Shown one piece after another: positions 1-12,239 of a stretch of DNA of 64,000 nt. Location: positions 11,727,503 through 11,791,502 of the forward strand of contig NC_045143.1 of assembly GCF_008831285.2 (NCBI RefSeq). The letters run 5' to 3'. A model generated the notes under the pieces. It was not told the DNA's origin. It did no database searches and saw nothing but the letters and a program-made list of their open reading frames with translations. Both the position numbers and the translations under genes were made by a program. This DNA comes from Nymphaea colorata. Its lineage: Eukaryota > Streptophyta > Magnoliopsida > Nymphaeales > Nymphaeaceae. Every line of letters begins with the position of its first letter. The first letter of the stretch is position 1.

Positions 1-657
1 ATCAGATTCGAGTTTAGACTCGGAGCAGGAGGGTATCAGTTAAACTAAATACGGGTTCAGATCTGGATCGTAGTCAGACCCCAAGTTGGCTCACAGTTAG
101 GTGCAAATATCACCACCCAAGTCCAAAACCGTTATTAATTGGATCAGTCTTTTTTGACATCTGATGTCCGAACCGACGGGATTAAGACTGGATTAAGACT
201 AATCTGAAACCAGGTCGATGGTTTTTGCCCACGATCTTCATAGGTGGAAAAGACGAGCATATGGCCAGCTAAGAGTGAACAAGACTCGACCATCCTAATG
301 TGTTTTTTGGAAAGATGGCATGTAATTTTCGTTTAGGTGCTGATTTTTTGCGGTAGTTTAAAAGGGAAGCAGGAGGAGGATGGATTCCTGTTTTTCAAGG
401 CTGCTTAATAAAAATCAGAAACGTGGTGCTCATCTACATGGAACCATAATCAAAACAGGACCGTGAAACAGGAGTTATAGAGCACTAGTCGGAAGCTTTG
501 ACCTTTAAACGAAATGAAGTTCAGTGGGCGCCCATCATCCTCTGGCAAAACCGGAGAACTCTGCACAGGTGTGGAAAACCAGCAAAAATATATACACGAT
601 GGTGACGATGCTTGAGTTCCATCATTCGGGGCCTTCTTTTTGTTCTTCACTGTCGTG
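1..657. other. 5' flank of P4H copy A with degenerate word-like repeat
   Basis: No gene is seen. Positions 1-240 are full of variants of short words such as GATTC, GGATC, CAGAT and their complements, a self-similar pattern that recurs at 21.6-22.3 kb. The remainder should hold the promoter and 5' leader of P4H copy A, whose start codon I place at 658. I see no convincing TATA box. Open frames here on the minus strand are short and have no recognisable domain. Confidence 0.4.
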
Positions 658-3600
658 ATGAGAGTGTTTTTTCTGATTCTGTATTTTTTGGTCTTTTGCT
701 ATCCTAATGTCTCCCATTCTCTTGATCTTTCAGGATTGTAAGGACCAATAAGCCTTCTTCTCTCTCACCTCTCATTTTTTCTTCTTCCTTGACTCCAAGC
801 ACCTGTTGGTGTTGCAGGTATCGCTCGTTTCTGAGCACCCAAGAAGACTCTGATCGTTCGTATGGCTTTGATCCCACTAGAGTCTCCCAGGTCTCTTGGC
901 GGCCAAGGTCTCTCTCTCTCTCTGTGCGTGTTTGAATAGTGGAGGAAAGGGTCTAAGACACGCTTCCTCATAGAATCCTTATAGCTCCATCTTTCAATCA
1001 CGCGTTTTCGCAGAATCCTTACAGCTCCATCCTGTATTTCTACGACCTACATTGTGCTTTTGACGATCATAATTGTTAGTTTTAATGGTTAAAGGATGCT
1101 TACTGTTGGGATGGTGAATTAAGTGTGTTCATGTTCTTATTTGCATTAGGGCCTTCTATTACAAAGGATTTCTGTCTGATGAGGAGTGTGACCATCTTAT
1201 CTATTTGGTAAAAATAATGTAGTCCTCTTGCCTGTTGTATCTGATGGCTTTGGAGGTACAAATGTATTTAAGTGATTGAATGGTGCTATTTGGATGCTTA
1301 ATAGGCAAAAGGGAGACTTCACCATTCCATGGTGGCGGACCAAAAATCAGGAGAAAGCTATAAGAGTTATGTCAGAACGAGCTCCGGGTTCTTCCTACAA
1401 AAGGGGCAGGTGAATTACTTCTTGTGTCTTCCTTTTGCAGATATGCGTGTCACTTTCCTGCTTTCTTAACAAGCTATGAGTTCTCGTCCTTCGAAGTTTT
1501 CATACGCTTCCAGAATTAGTTCTGTGAAACTGTTGAAGCATTACCGATCTCCCTAAATTTCTGGAAGGATTGCCAGATTGTGACTTAAACCGGCCCCTAA
1601 ATTTATGGAAGAACTGCCAGATTGTGACTTAAAGCGGCAGAGGAACCAAAGGAAACAAGAAAGTTCATCGAATTTCTGAGTTCCTTCAGGAATATGGGGA
1701 ACCGTCCGACATTAAAAAAGGAAGACTGATAGAACGATAAAATGAATATTTGAGAAGGTTTCATGTTTGAAATGACCAGTGGCGTAAAGGAAATAGTAAA
1801 GTTAGTTTTCAGATTCACAGAGCTGGCTCTGTAAGGTCACTTTTTTTCATAAACAGATCTGGTATCCTTGAAGAAATGGAATTTTTAATGGTGTTGATTG
1901 CATTTGAATGTCTAGCTGCATAGACAGCGTATTTGGTGCTTCGTTAATTTATATTTATGCAGAAACAGGTCTACTCTGACTAGCCGTTTTTCATTCATAT
2001 ACTTTAGGTTCTTCCTCTTGATCTGAATTAAAACATCATTTATTCCTTTACTGCCGTAGGAAAACCAGCTCCTCTGTCTAACTTGTTCTCTTCTGTTTTT
2101 CCTTCATATTTATTTGAAGGATGCTACTGTCAGGAGAATAGAGAATAGAATCGCTACTTGGACTTTCCTACCAAAAGGTAAGCTCTAACGTTTTGGTTCT
2201 TGTTCTAGGACAAGTGTCTTGCATAAGATTGAAATTTGTCCTACAAACAGAAAATGGTGAATCCATTCATGTGCTACACTATGCTGTTGGCGAAAAGTAT
2301 GACGCCCACTTTGATTATTTCAAAGACGAAAAGAATCTTGCACGGGGCGGACACCGGATGGCAACAGTCCTGATGTATTTATCTGATGTTGTTAAAGGGG
2401 GTGAAACATTTTTTCCCAATGCTGAGGCAAGTAACTGTAACATTTATCAGCTTTCTTTGTTCATGCCTCAAAATATCAAAATGTGGTTCGCAGGGCATAG
2501 ATCAACATAAAGATGACTCTTGGTCTGACTGTTCAAAAGGCAGTTTCGCAGGTTTGAAAGCAGAATACTAGTCCTTTTCTCTTTTGCTGTCTTTTACTCA
2601 GCTCCAGATGAAATTATTCTGTACTAGTACTGCACATAATTTATCAATAGAAGAAAACTATTAGTTATGTATACTTGGGTGTTTTTCTTCCCAAGGTTTG
2701 CAACCGTCCAATTCTTCTCATTGCCTTTTTATCCTGGATCTTTTGCGAGAAAAGAGACACATTCTTCTTCTCTAACTATTTGAAACATAGCCGGGGTTTT
2801 TTGACGAATTCAATTATTCAATCTCCTTTCTATTGTCCCTTCTGCAACTGAATGGCTCCTTATACCCTCACGAGAATTTAAGCGTAGGTAAATGCCTAAA
2901 AGTTGGATAGATATATGCATGTTAGCATGTTGGTTCGAAAACTGAAAAATGAAGTTTGTAATCATTGTGCTGATTCAAGTTCAGTTGAGATATAGCTTAG
3001 GACATCTCAGGACACGTACTGTAACGTCAGATAGAGAGATAGTTCCTTCTTAGGGCCTCTTTGGCAGACAGAATAGCTAATAACTTTTTTATAAAACTAG
3101 CCTAATAATTGGGGCAGATTCATAGAACATTTTTTGAAGTGTTCCTTGAATCTGCCACAACCTATGGCCATATTCATGTAACAGTTAAATACTATTCCTT
3201 TTACCAAACGGACCCTTAGAGTTCCAAAATTGGTAAAGAAGTATGCTATACTTCTTTTCGTACGTATTGCTTGTTATGCTAGATAATTCACTTGAGTAAA
3301 ATTCGCCAATATCCTCCCCAGGAAAACTTAATATCTGCTCTCTCCTTCATGCCATCAACTCCATTTCTTGCTTTTCTCAGTGAAACCAAAGAAAGGGGAT
3401 GCAGTACTCTTTTTTAGCCTTCACCCAGATGCAACAACTGACACAGCTAGTCTTCATGGAAGTTGCCCTGTGATTGAAGGAGAAAAATGGGCTGCAACCT
3501 GCTGGATTCATGTAAGAAACTTCAACTCTGTGAAAGATACAAAGGAAGAGTCAATTGAAGGAGAAGAAGATCTTATCTTGGTAGAGGAATCCAGCACTGG

Positions 3601-3739
3601 AGAAGGAACATGGGGAAAGAGGAAATGTAATAGGAGTCACTCTTGTATGGGAAAGACTGCAAAGCGCAAGTGCCCGAAGAACCAATCCTATATGGTTGAG
3701 TTTTGTGGTGATAGATGTAAAATGTGCAAGGCACATTGA
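658..3739 (+). CDS. P4H: Prolyl 4-hydroxylase copy A, with six-cysteine C-terminal tail
   Basis: Exons: 658-737, 818-907, 1150-1207, 1305-1409, 2120-2177, 2251-2426, 2494-2551, 3381-3739 (984 bp, 327 aa). The family uses Fe(II), 2-oxoglutarate and O2 to hydroxylate proline in hydroxyproline-rich cell-wall proteins and secreted peptides in the ER/Golgi. Seen: hydrophobic N-terminus (MRVFFLILYFLVF), the family segment FLSDEECDHL, iron ligands H150 and D152 (HFDYF) and H234 (SLHGSCPV), and 2-oxoglutarate lysine K244 (GEKW). Residues 291-324 carry six cysteines with the ShKT spacing C-x5-C-x8-C-x10-C-x3-C-x2-C after an acidic linker. Exon 1 is short, but its phase-2 donor (TT before GTAAGG) joins exon 2 in frame exactly as in copy B. 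The donor after 2426 is GC rather than GT. All catalytic residues are present and no frame break is seen, so the gene looks functional. The protein divides into signal anchor, 2OG-Fe(II) oxygenase domain and ShKT-like tail. Confidence 0.9.
1552..1638 (+). repeat. Imperfect tandem duplication (about 44 bp x2) in P4H-A intron 4
   Basis: The stretch beginning CCCTAAATTT and ending CTTAAA(C/G)CGGC occurs twice head-to-tail, at about 1552-1594 and 1596-1638, with a few substitutions. It lies wholly within intron 4 and does not touch a splice site. Confidence 0.7.
3053..3215. mobile_element. Tourist-like MITE (PIF/Harbinger type) in P4H-A intron 7
   Basis: The 163-bp element is flanked on both sides by TTA (3050-3052 and 3216-3218), the target duplication typical of PIF/Harbinger elements. 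Its ends are imperfect inverted repeats: GGGCCTCTTTGG on the left and the complement of CCAAACGGACCC on the right, with weaker pairing continuing inward to about 35 bp. The interior has the words CAGATTCATAGAA and CATATTCATGTAAC, which recur in other small elements of this window. No coding capacity. Confidence 0.7.
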
Positions 3740-4900
3740 TTTTGTTAGGATGACACGTCTAGAAGAAGAGTTCTTCTTGTAGCATATGGTGAGAAATTGT
3801 GCTTTCTTTTGCATGAATTGTACTTTTTTTCATGTGAGATTGTTTTTTTATTGGATGAATGTAGACTGCTAGATATTTGGGCTTAGTAGAACAGGCTTTG
3901 GCTCTCTTGTTGATGATCATAGGTTGATTCTGGTGTACATCTCATTCTTTGTGCAACCTGAAACTGTAGACAGGCAAAACCTCCTTGAAGCGCATTATCA
4001 AAATCATTTTCTGAGTCGAAGCAGGAAGCTTATGGTTCCACGAATGGGATGAGTCAAACAGTAATACATTTGAAAGAATTTTTTATCCACGCATTTCAAA
4101 TGCGGATAAAGGTTCGGCGATTATTTTCTCTAAAATACCTACTTGTTACAAAAAAAGTTCAAAGGAGACGGTAATACGTAATGGCTGTGCCCGTCCTCGT
4201 CAGCATGGTCTCTGAGCGAGTTGCATGCACCGTCCTCGTCAGTGGTCTCTTAGCGAGTTGCCTGCACCGTAACTCCTATGCATGCGAAACTTACATACAC
4301 AATAACCAGGGATGTGCCTGGCTTGGTTAGAATGGCCAACAGGGCCATTAGCCAAGGATGGGTAGCCGGGCTAAATAGGTCATTGCTGGGCTGACCAAGC
4401 TAAATAAGTCAAACTCGTAACCATTGACCCTGTCAACTGAAATTTTTACATTACAAAAAAAAAAGTCTATAGTGGTGTATTTATTAATTTACTTACTAAT
4501 AATTACTTATTTTGATAAAAAATAACCAAAGCACCCTTGGTTGGCAATAATGTGCTATCATTATGACCTATTTTTTAACCTGTGAAAAGAAAAAAAAAAT
4601 GCCCTTAGTTGCAATGATGATTTTGTAAAATCATGATGACCTATCTCATAGCTTGAGTAGTTAATGGACTTGCTCAAGTATAAATAGCTCTCTTCTTGAC
4701 CCCATTTGCTCCATCACGTGAGCCTCAATCTCTCGTTCTTTCTCATTTTCCATCTCCTCTTTATGCTTCTTCGTCTTCTTCTTTTTTCCATCATTCCTCA
4801 TTTGGTCTTCCCCATTTTAGGTAATTTTCCCCTCCGTTTATTTCAATTCCTGCCAATGACTGTGTGGGGGTTAGGTCCCCATCCTTTTATTCCAACAAAA
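3740..4900. other. Spacer downstream of P4H-A
   Basis: The first few hundred bases are the likely 3' UTR of P4H-A; I do not see a canonical AATAAA. A 41-bp imperfect tandem duplication lies at about 4189-4272 (both units contain CGTCCTCGTCAG and GCGAGTTGC). About 4310-4440 is another word-like patch (GGGCTAAATAGG, GGGCTGACCAAGC). The rest is AT-rich with no gene recognised. Confidence 0.4.
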
Positions 4901-6513
4901 TGAAGTAATATGTACAACCAAAATAGGTCCACACAAGACCTGAACTTATGGTATCACTTTCTTCTAATGGATCTCACATGTTGTCAAGGTGAATCCATTT
5001 CCTATACAATCCATTGACCGGAATAATTGACAAAAGATTAGTAGCTTCAGCAAAAGCCATCCCTTGCAAATAGAAAGCGTATTGAGAAAGCTACTGCTCA
5101 TCAAAATGTCGTTCACGATTTTTTTGCCACGTTCAATGTCATTGCATAGGTGCTGCTTCCAATCATGGGTCAGAAGGTACATACAGCTTGAGTTATCCTC
5201 AATGTTCACCAAGTGTCCGACGCATTCCATTAATCTTTATCTCCTACCATCCAGCATGATTCTCAAACCAACATGCCAAACCAAAATGAAACCATTTAGA
5301 GGCATCTCTAATGAGACCAGCTACTTCTCTTCTGCCACCCTTACCGCACAAACTAATGCTGATTTCTACCCATCTATCACCTTGTCTAACTCCATTGTTC
5401 CAAGAATCCCAAAGTAGAGCCAGTTACGAATTTTAACCAACTGAATTCCTTTCCATTAAAAATTCCACCAGTAATCATTGTAGTGGGTTTAGTACCATTT
5501 CGCCAAGTTGCCAATTAGTAGTTCACCTTGTGCTTGATGTGATTGCGAGTCTTCGAGATAAACCATATTGCCATATGAAAGCGGTCTTTCTAGCATTTGT
5601 CAAAATAGTTTGTCTTTAAAGCCATTCTTATGGCACTGGATAAGCCTTTGCATCAAGCTTGGGGGGAATCATGTGCCACTGCTTGGCCTTTCTAGATTTT
5701 ACAAAAATGGATGTCCATATAAACCAAGCTCCCTTGCAATCATAAAAAAGGTGTTTCATGTCTTCAATCTTCTGCTTGCAGACTAGGCACCTAGAGGCAA
5801 GTGACCGACCCTACTTTTGCACAAACCCATCAGTAGGTAGAGGACCTGAAACACCTAAATAAACCGTCCAGGTGGCCCTTGGAATCCACTCCCTTTCTAG
5901 ACGAGCATGTGGCTCAACCTCAAGTCAGGGACAAGAGAGAAGTATATTTAAACCGGCAAGGAACTCACTGATGGATTGCCCATTTCCCTTTATTATTTCT
6001 TTTATCGTGTATCTGATCGTGTCTTGTACCAGGTAGCGATGGGATATAGGGATCTTATCAATCAGACCCTTTGGTCCCCAATAATCAACAAGCAATTTGG
6101 CCAAAGCACCATTCCTATCTTCCAACCGACATTTGCATTAGTCCTGCTCCAAAACTGCAATGCCCTATGCCATGCATTAGACACCTTTTTTCCCCTAATG
6201 CTGCTGCCAATCAGTCCTTTCTGCTTGCAGTATCAACATTTAACTTGGTTTGCCCAAGGAAAAGACTGCTACGTCACGCGATACACTAAAAAACCATGTT
6301 GGCTAGATTGGTTTCCTTGACGTCTCTGAGTCATGTGCCTCCCTCTAATTTCGAGAGACATAAAGTAGACAATTTAATACGATGACAGCTTTTGTTGTCT
6401 GCGGCATCGCCCCATAAGAAGTTAGCAAGGAGTTTAACCACCATGCTCCAGTAATCAAGCAACAAAGATAGAACATGTTTGATCCAGAGTCTGCTTGCAA
6501 AAGAAAGGCATCT

Positions 6514-7111
6514 CTATTTCCAAAGGGTTAGCTTCTCAGATGAGTGAAGAATTAAATGTCTGCATTGTTCCTCTGTCACATCATTCGTTTGGAGGGGAAT
6601 GCTAAGGTACATGGAAGGAAGCTGACCTTGACGCCAGCCTAATTCCTGCTCTATCTGAGTGCACACTTGGCTTTTCAAGTTGAATGGAAGAACTGAACTC
6701 TTGGCAGTGTTCATGGCTAGGCCCGAGCAACTAGAGAATTCGTAAGGACATGCTTTTAAGTTTCGGAAATTCTTCAGCCTTTCTTCTATGAAGAATATGT
6801 TGTTGTCTATGTATAAAGTAGAGAAGGGGGGAGTGGTCTCAGCCCCCATGGAGGGGATCCTGTATACTACGAGTAAGCATTTCTATAACTGTAATAAAAA
6901 AGTACCGGGAAAACGGATCCCCCTGCCTGAGCCCTCTTTTATTCTCAAACCACGTTCCTTCATTGTCGTTGATAAGTAGCGCAGATTTAACCGTGGTGAC
7001 AATTCTCATAAGTTTTTTTACCCACAAATCATGGAATCCTAAGTGACATAGGGTAGCCTTCAAGAACTCCCAATTCACAATGTCATAAGCCTTACTTAAA
7101 TCAATTTTCAC
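6514..7111 (-). pseudogene. Reverse transcriptase core of the LINE, broken
   Basis: Two reading frames one base apart together carry the palm of a plant LINE reverse transcriptase. The first (7111-6839) has DLSKAYD, the aspartate-bearing motif A, and GLRQGDP, motif B. The second (6849-6514) has TLYIDNNIFF, where motif C should be YADD, followed by GLAMNTAKS, a typical downstream motif. The two frames overlap with a +1 shift. The loss of both motif C aspartate context and frame continuity shows it is a dead copy. Confidence 0.85.
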
Positions 7112-8009
7112 ACAAGCTGCTTGTTGTTTTCAAAGATGTGAACAATTTCTTGGCTGAGTAGAAAGCTATCTTGAATGCATCTCTTGGGAAGGAAAACACT
7201 TTGATTTTTTGAAATAATCATTTTTAGAATAGGCCGCATTCACTTTACCATAATCCTTGTGATAAATTTCTGCATGTTAGAGCAAAGGGAGATGGGCCGA
7301 AATTGCTCCACCTATGTCATGCCTTGCTTCTTGGGAAGAAGGACAATGTGGATCTTGTTGACAAATATTACAATTTGTTGGTATCAAAAAACCCATGTAT
7401 AGCCCTACAACTTCCTCCTGTATGACACTCCAACACTCCAGTTGTTTTAGAAGAAGCCATTTTCAAACTCATTTGGTCCTAGAGCTAAGTCCCTCTCTGT
7501 ATCCATGACCGCACACTTGTTTTTTGCTTCAGTAACTGGTTTCAACAACTCATCATTCTCCTCATGCAAAACAGTAGGACCTGGTGCGATGGTTTGGGGT
7601 AGGCATCCTAATCCATGGGTGGTTCCTAACAGGTTGATGAAAAAGTCAGTACAAGCTATAAATATATGAAGAGTATCTGTCGCAAGCCACTCCTCATGAG
7701 AGATAGCCATAATCTTATTTCAATGCCTTCTCCCATTAGAAATCCCTTCGAAAATTTTTGTGTTTATGTTTCCATCCCTCATCCATTTGATTATTGATTT
7801 TGATGCCATAGTCGTTCTTCTAACCACAAGAGTCTGGATAATTTGCGTTTGAGCTTGCATTCTTTGTCTATCGCCTCTGACACTCCACATTCGCTTTGGG
7901 CTTGAAGACATTTGTTCTTGAGAAATTCTAGGTCATCCACCCATTCCTTAGAGACGTAGTGCATGTCAATCTTAGATTTGACGTTCTCATCGCCCACACG
8001 ATTGTTAGT

Positions 8010-8270
8010 CTATGTAAATTTCATAACAGAGCAGGATATTTCATATAAGGCTGATTGGACAACAAAATTGGAAAGAACAATACAAGCTACAAGAGCTGGC
8101 ACCCTACCAGTCTTTTCACTGCTATTTAGAACAACATTGAAATCATTCATACAAATCACAGACACACTACAATGGTTTAGTACAGAACATAAGCTCAAAA
8201 ACAAGTCCTTTCTGTTTCTATAATCAGTATGTATATAAACTACTATAGCCACAAAACACAAGCCAGACAA
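8010..8270 (-). pseudogene. Endonuclease fragment of the LINE
   Basis: An 86-residue open stretch contains MNDFNVVLNSSEKTG, matching the (G)DFN-VL-x-EK-x-G region of LINE apurinic-type endonucleases. The glycine before DFN is replaced by asparagine. Flanking sequence is interrupted by stops in all frames. Part of the same minus-strand LINE as the reverse transcriptase. Confidence 0.7.
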
Positions 8271-10785
8271 GTCTTTAGAGAAGAGTAAAACAACCCAATG
8301 AGGATGTGCATAACAATTTTGGAGTCACCTCATGCAAATCCCATGATACGATAAATGTGCGCCCACCGGTCCTGCTATATGGATGTTAGAGATCAAGCGT
8401 CTCTTTGGGATCTTCATTTGGAACTTATGAAGTTATTCCATAATGAGCTTGGAATCAATTGCAAAAGCGATGGTTATATTCATTTTCCTTAGAGTTCCTA
8501 GGAACTCATGTTGAGCTGAAGGAACTGCCAGCCCATGGACATTCTAGGCAAGGATATTCATAAGTAAGGTTGGCCATGCCCCCTCCCTTCTGGGCTGACC
8601 GTTAGGTATTTGGAGAATTCATTGTCTTTGTCATCATCCATAGTCTCTAGAAATGTCTTTGTCTCAATAGTGCCAACATTCATCTCGTCTACTGGTAGCC
8701 CATCCTCAGGGCCGCGTGTAACACCCACCATGGTGAGATCTTGGGGTTGTTTTATAGTCCCACCTGCCTCCCCAAGTGAGATATTGGGGTTATTGTATAC
8801 TCCCACTTGCCTCCTCAAGCGTGTTGCTCACTTTTGGTGCGCTAGTTCGTTTTTAAATACCAATCACCTATTTTTGCTTAAGAGTTTGTTTCTTGACCTT
8901 TTCTACCATCGGGTTAATGTTGGCCACTGACAAAGCATTTGGAACACTTTATGGGACAGTTGTGGTGCCTTTAAGTTTACTTGAATTAGGCCCTGGAGAT
9001 ACAAAGGTTTCTTGCGAGACCTAAACCTCTTTTCTTCCTTGTTGCATGGTTTAAGCATCTGGAATCACTACAACTGCTCCACTTGTATCAACCAGCTTAC
9101 TTGGTTCTTGCCCCTTTCCTTCTATGCGGCCCAGAACCCTCTCACCAACACATTTGGAAGAGCCGTCCATGTCCGCCTCAATCTCTGACAAAAACCTAAG
9201 GGCTTCAAATTTGTTTTGTTTCAACCGAAGATCCTTTTTTATCTTATTGTAATGTAGTCATCTCTTGGGGGTTTTAACCAATTGCCAAGCATTGAGGACA
9301 ACCTTCTCTCCTTCTTTGGATGCCTCTGTCATAGCTCAGGAACAATCAAAGTGAGTAGTAGACCCACATTTTTTACAATACTTTACCTTAGTTTCATATT
9401 CGAGGATTGAACGAAGATTTTTCTCTCTGCAATCTCCAGCTCAGTCTCAGAAATCAAGATAAACCCCAACAGTATTTTAATTTTAATATGAGCAAAACCA
9501 AAACACTGGAGATGTCTGGCATATTCATCAGCCTCCACAAAGGAGCCATCAATTAGGTCTGCAATGTCAGTAAAAATCCATGGACTCCACCATTCAACTG
9601 GTAGGTTAGGCAGCCTAATCCATATTTGGACTCAAATGGAATGCTCAATCTTCATGGGCATGCCAGGGTGTCATTGGTTTGTAATGAGGAGCCTTCCTTC
9701 CACATACCATCTATCGGGAGACATGATGAATTTCAGATCAGCTTCAATGGAGGTGCGAAGTAGGAACATATCTTTCCCCACCGACGTGAACCTGAGATTG
9801 GCGATACCAGGCCGTAGGCTTTTAAGGCTGACATAGATAAAGTTGTAGTTAAGGCGACCTTTCCCGGCACCTCCAGCACAAGTAGCTGTAGCACTAAACC
9901 GAAATGGCTGACACAGAACTTTATACGATAGACTCCTCTTCCCTGCCAGCTCTTTTTTCTCTAGTGGAGGTTTATATGCTTCTATCTCATACCTTCCCCC
10001 ATCAACCATTGAGGCCCATGACTTTCAGGTTTAGGGTTGGAAGATGGCGGCGAAAACTCTCCACCATTCACAAATTTCTCAGCTCCACCCAAGACCATGG
10101 GTTCGCTAATCTCATCGTTCTCCCCCACGCTCTGATACCTCTGATGGTCTAGCGGCCCACCAAGGCCAGCTGCTACCTCCTCCACGATGCCGAAATCTAC
10201 TATGCATTAGGAGAGAGAACGTCCAACCACTTCAGGTTCTCAATTGCTCTTGTGTTCACATCCCCAAAATTTTTGGTATTTGGAGTGCTTCAGAAAAATG
10301 AGTTTTGTTTTTAAAATGGGAAAGAAAGTGACTCACCCGTCGGTACAAGGATCGACCGTTCCCGGTGCCTTTACCGAGAGTAATCAATACAAGGGCTATA
10401 TTTATTATTGATGCATTTCACTTTAGGCTTAAACGTCTTTTCTATATGCAGTGTGGAAGAATATTAAAAGTTTGATGTTTCAAACTTTCGAAAAGATTCT
10501 TGAATAATTGCTTGAGAATGTGAAACATTTTGATGAAAACTAGAGTTGGAAAATGTTTGTAAATATCATTTGGAAAGCTTGTGAAATCATTTTGAAATCA
10601 TTTTACTATTCTCTTAAGATTTTAAGTAGGTTTGAGATTTTGCTCTAATTCGATTACCACATAGTTAGAGCTTCATCTCATCTTCCTTAAGTTCTTTTAG
10701 AGATGTTATTGTGTTCTTTTCTGATATTAAGTGAAGGTAAATGCATAGATGCATTGATCCTATATGATTAGAAGAAAAATGAATT

Positions 10786-10865
10786 ATTCCTACCACAACA
10801 TTCATCTAAAGCATTCATATCACAACATTCATCTAAAGCATTCCTACCACAGCATGCATCTAAGA
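10786..10865 (+). repeat. 27-bp tandem repeat x3 inside the LTR
   Basis: Three near-identical units of 27 bp, each built on CACAACATTCATCTAAAGC, run from 10786. The related LTR copy at about 31295-31325 has a single counterpart, so the array grew in this copy. Confidence 0.75.
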
Positions 10866-11149
10866 TTTTTGTTTTTATAGTTAACATAAACATTTTTACA
10901 AAGATATAAAAGTTTTTTAAATTGGATTGGGGTTGTAGACCATCAAGCATGAATTCAATATTGAATCATTACTTGAATTGTGTTCTTTGTGAAGTCGGTA
11001 AATGAAAATGATTTTGGAAAAGAAAAATGTCCAAAAGGATGCAAAATATGAGATACTTGATCATAAGAAAATATAGAGAAGAAGAAAAGGAAAGAGATAT
11101 TGAAAATCACAAGATCAAAGATTTAAAAGAAATAGAGATGTGCATTCAT

Positions 11150-11382
11150 ATACATATACACATATACATATATATGTATATACGTATAGATACATATATG
11201 TAAATTTATGAAAATGGTGTTTAAATTTAGGTAGAGAAGGAAAATGAAATTTTCAAAAGAAAGAGAGGGAGACAGGGAAAATGCACATACATATATATAT
11301 ACTACCACATATACACATATATGAAAGATTGTAAAAACAACATTGACTAGAAAGAAATATTTTAAAAGAAAAGAAATGGAGA

Positions 11383-11433
<51 letters not shown>

Positions 11434-11498
11434 ATATGAAAGATTGTAAAAACAACATTGACTAGAAAGAAATATTTTAAAAGAAAAGAAATGGAGAC

Positions 11499-11568
<70 letters not shown>

Positions 11569-11760
11569 TTATATTGATACGAAAATTTGTAAAATGAAAT
11601 ATGTAAATATAGAGAGAGAATGATAAAAATCATATATATATATATATATATACATTCATATTGATACGAAAATTTGTAAAATGAAATATGTAAATATAGA
11701 GAGAGAATGATAAAAATCATCATGTGCACACATATATATATATAACATGTATATACATGT
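11150..11760. repeat. (TA)n microsatellites mixed with two duplicated blocks
   Basis: Long TA tracts lie at about 11383-11425, 11502-11563 and 11634-11652. Between them are two nearly exact duplications: a 62-bp block at 11321-11382 and 11436-11497, and a 63-bp block at 11571-11633 and 11658-11720. The open minus-strand frames here, read as runs of Tyr-Ile, are artefacts of the TA repeat. Confidence 0.85.
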
Positions 11761-12239
11761 ATGTCTTCATGATCTTAAAGATAAGTTAAAACATCCGACT
11801 TCAAGTTTGATATAGGTCGGAGGGAAGCTTGGACTCATGGAAGAGTATAAACTAAGTCCCAAAACCATATTACAATGATTATTTTGAAAATATTTTGAAA
11901 AACATAATCATAAAACATAGTTATTTCATTGGTTGCAAGGGAATATGTTTCTTCTACCGTTGACTATGGAAGAAACTCAAATCATACGATAAGCTACTCA
12001 TTAGGGTTTCTAATGGAATGATTAAAAGAAAACTAACGCAAAATGACATGCAAACACATATTAATATGTACATGTTCGTGAGAGTTTTTTCAGGTTGAAC
12101 TAGCCCCAACCTCAAAAACACATGAATAAAAAAAAAATCTCAAACCATACTCTCATTCCCGCCGTGCATTCACATACAAATGAAAAATCAAATAACTATG
12201 CATGGATAATATCAAAACAATATTTAAGAAAAGAACGAG

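Larger units (their letters stand above)
4900..10245 (-). mobile_element. Decayed L1-like LINE (non-LTR retrotransposon)
   Basis: On the minus strand the order is ORF1 (about 10185-9300), endonuclease, reverse transcriptase, then a zinc-binding C-terminal region. ORF1 shows a DUF4283-like stretch with RWYVEGRLL near 9700 and a degenerate CCHC-like knuckle (KYCKKCGSTTHFDC) near 9390-9345. The endonuclease has MNDFNVVLNSSEKTG near 8150, where a GDFN motif is expected. The reverse transcriptase has KIDLSKAYDIVNWEF from about 7108 and RGLRQGDPFS near 6930. After a frameshift near 6845 the catalytic YADD box reads YIDN, so the active site is lost. Segment ends with WGPKGLIDKIP near 6080 as in the linker before the zinc-binding domain. 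Many stops and frameshifts break it; it cannot encode active protein. Both outer limits are approximate. The 5' end abuts the LTR at 10253. Confidence 0.85.

Noticed and set aside
11123-11729. Minus-strand open frames up to 158 codons rich in Tyr-Ile
   Set aside because: They are direct translations of TA microsatellites and the duplicated blocks between them.
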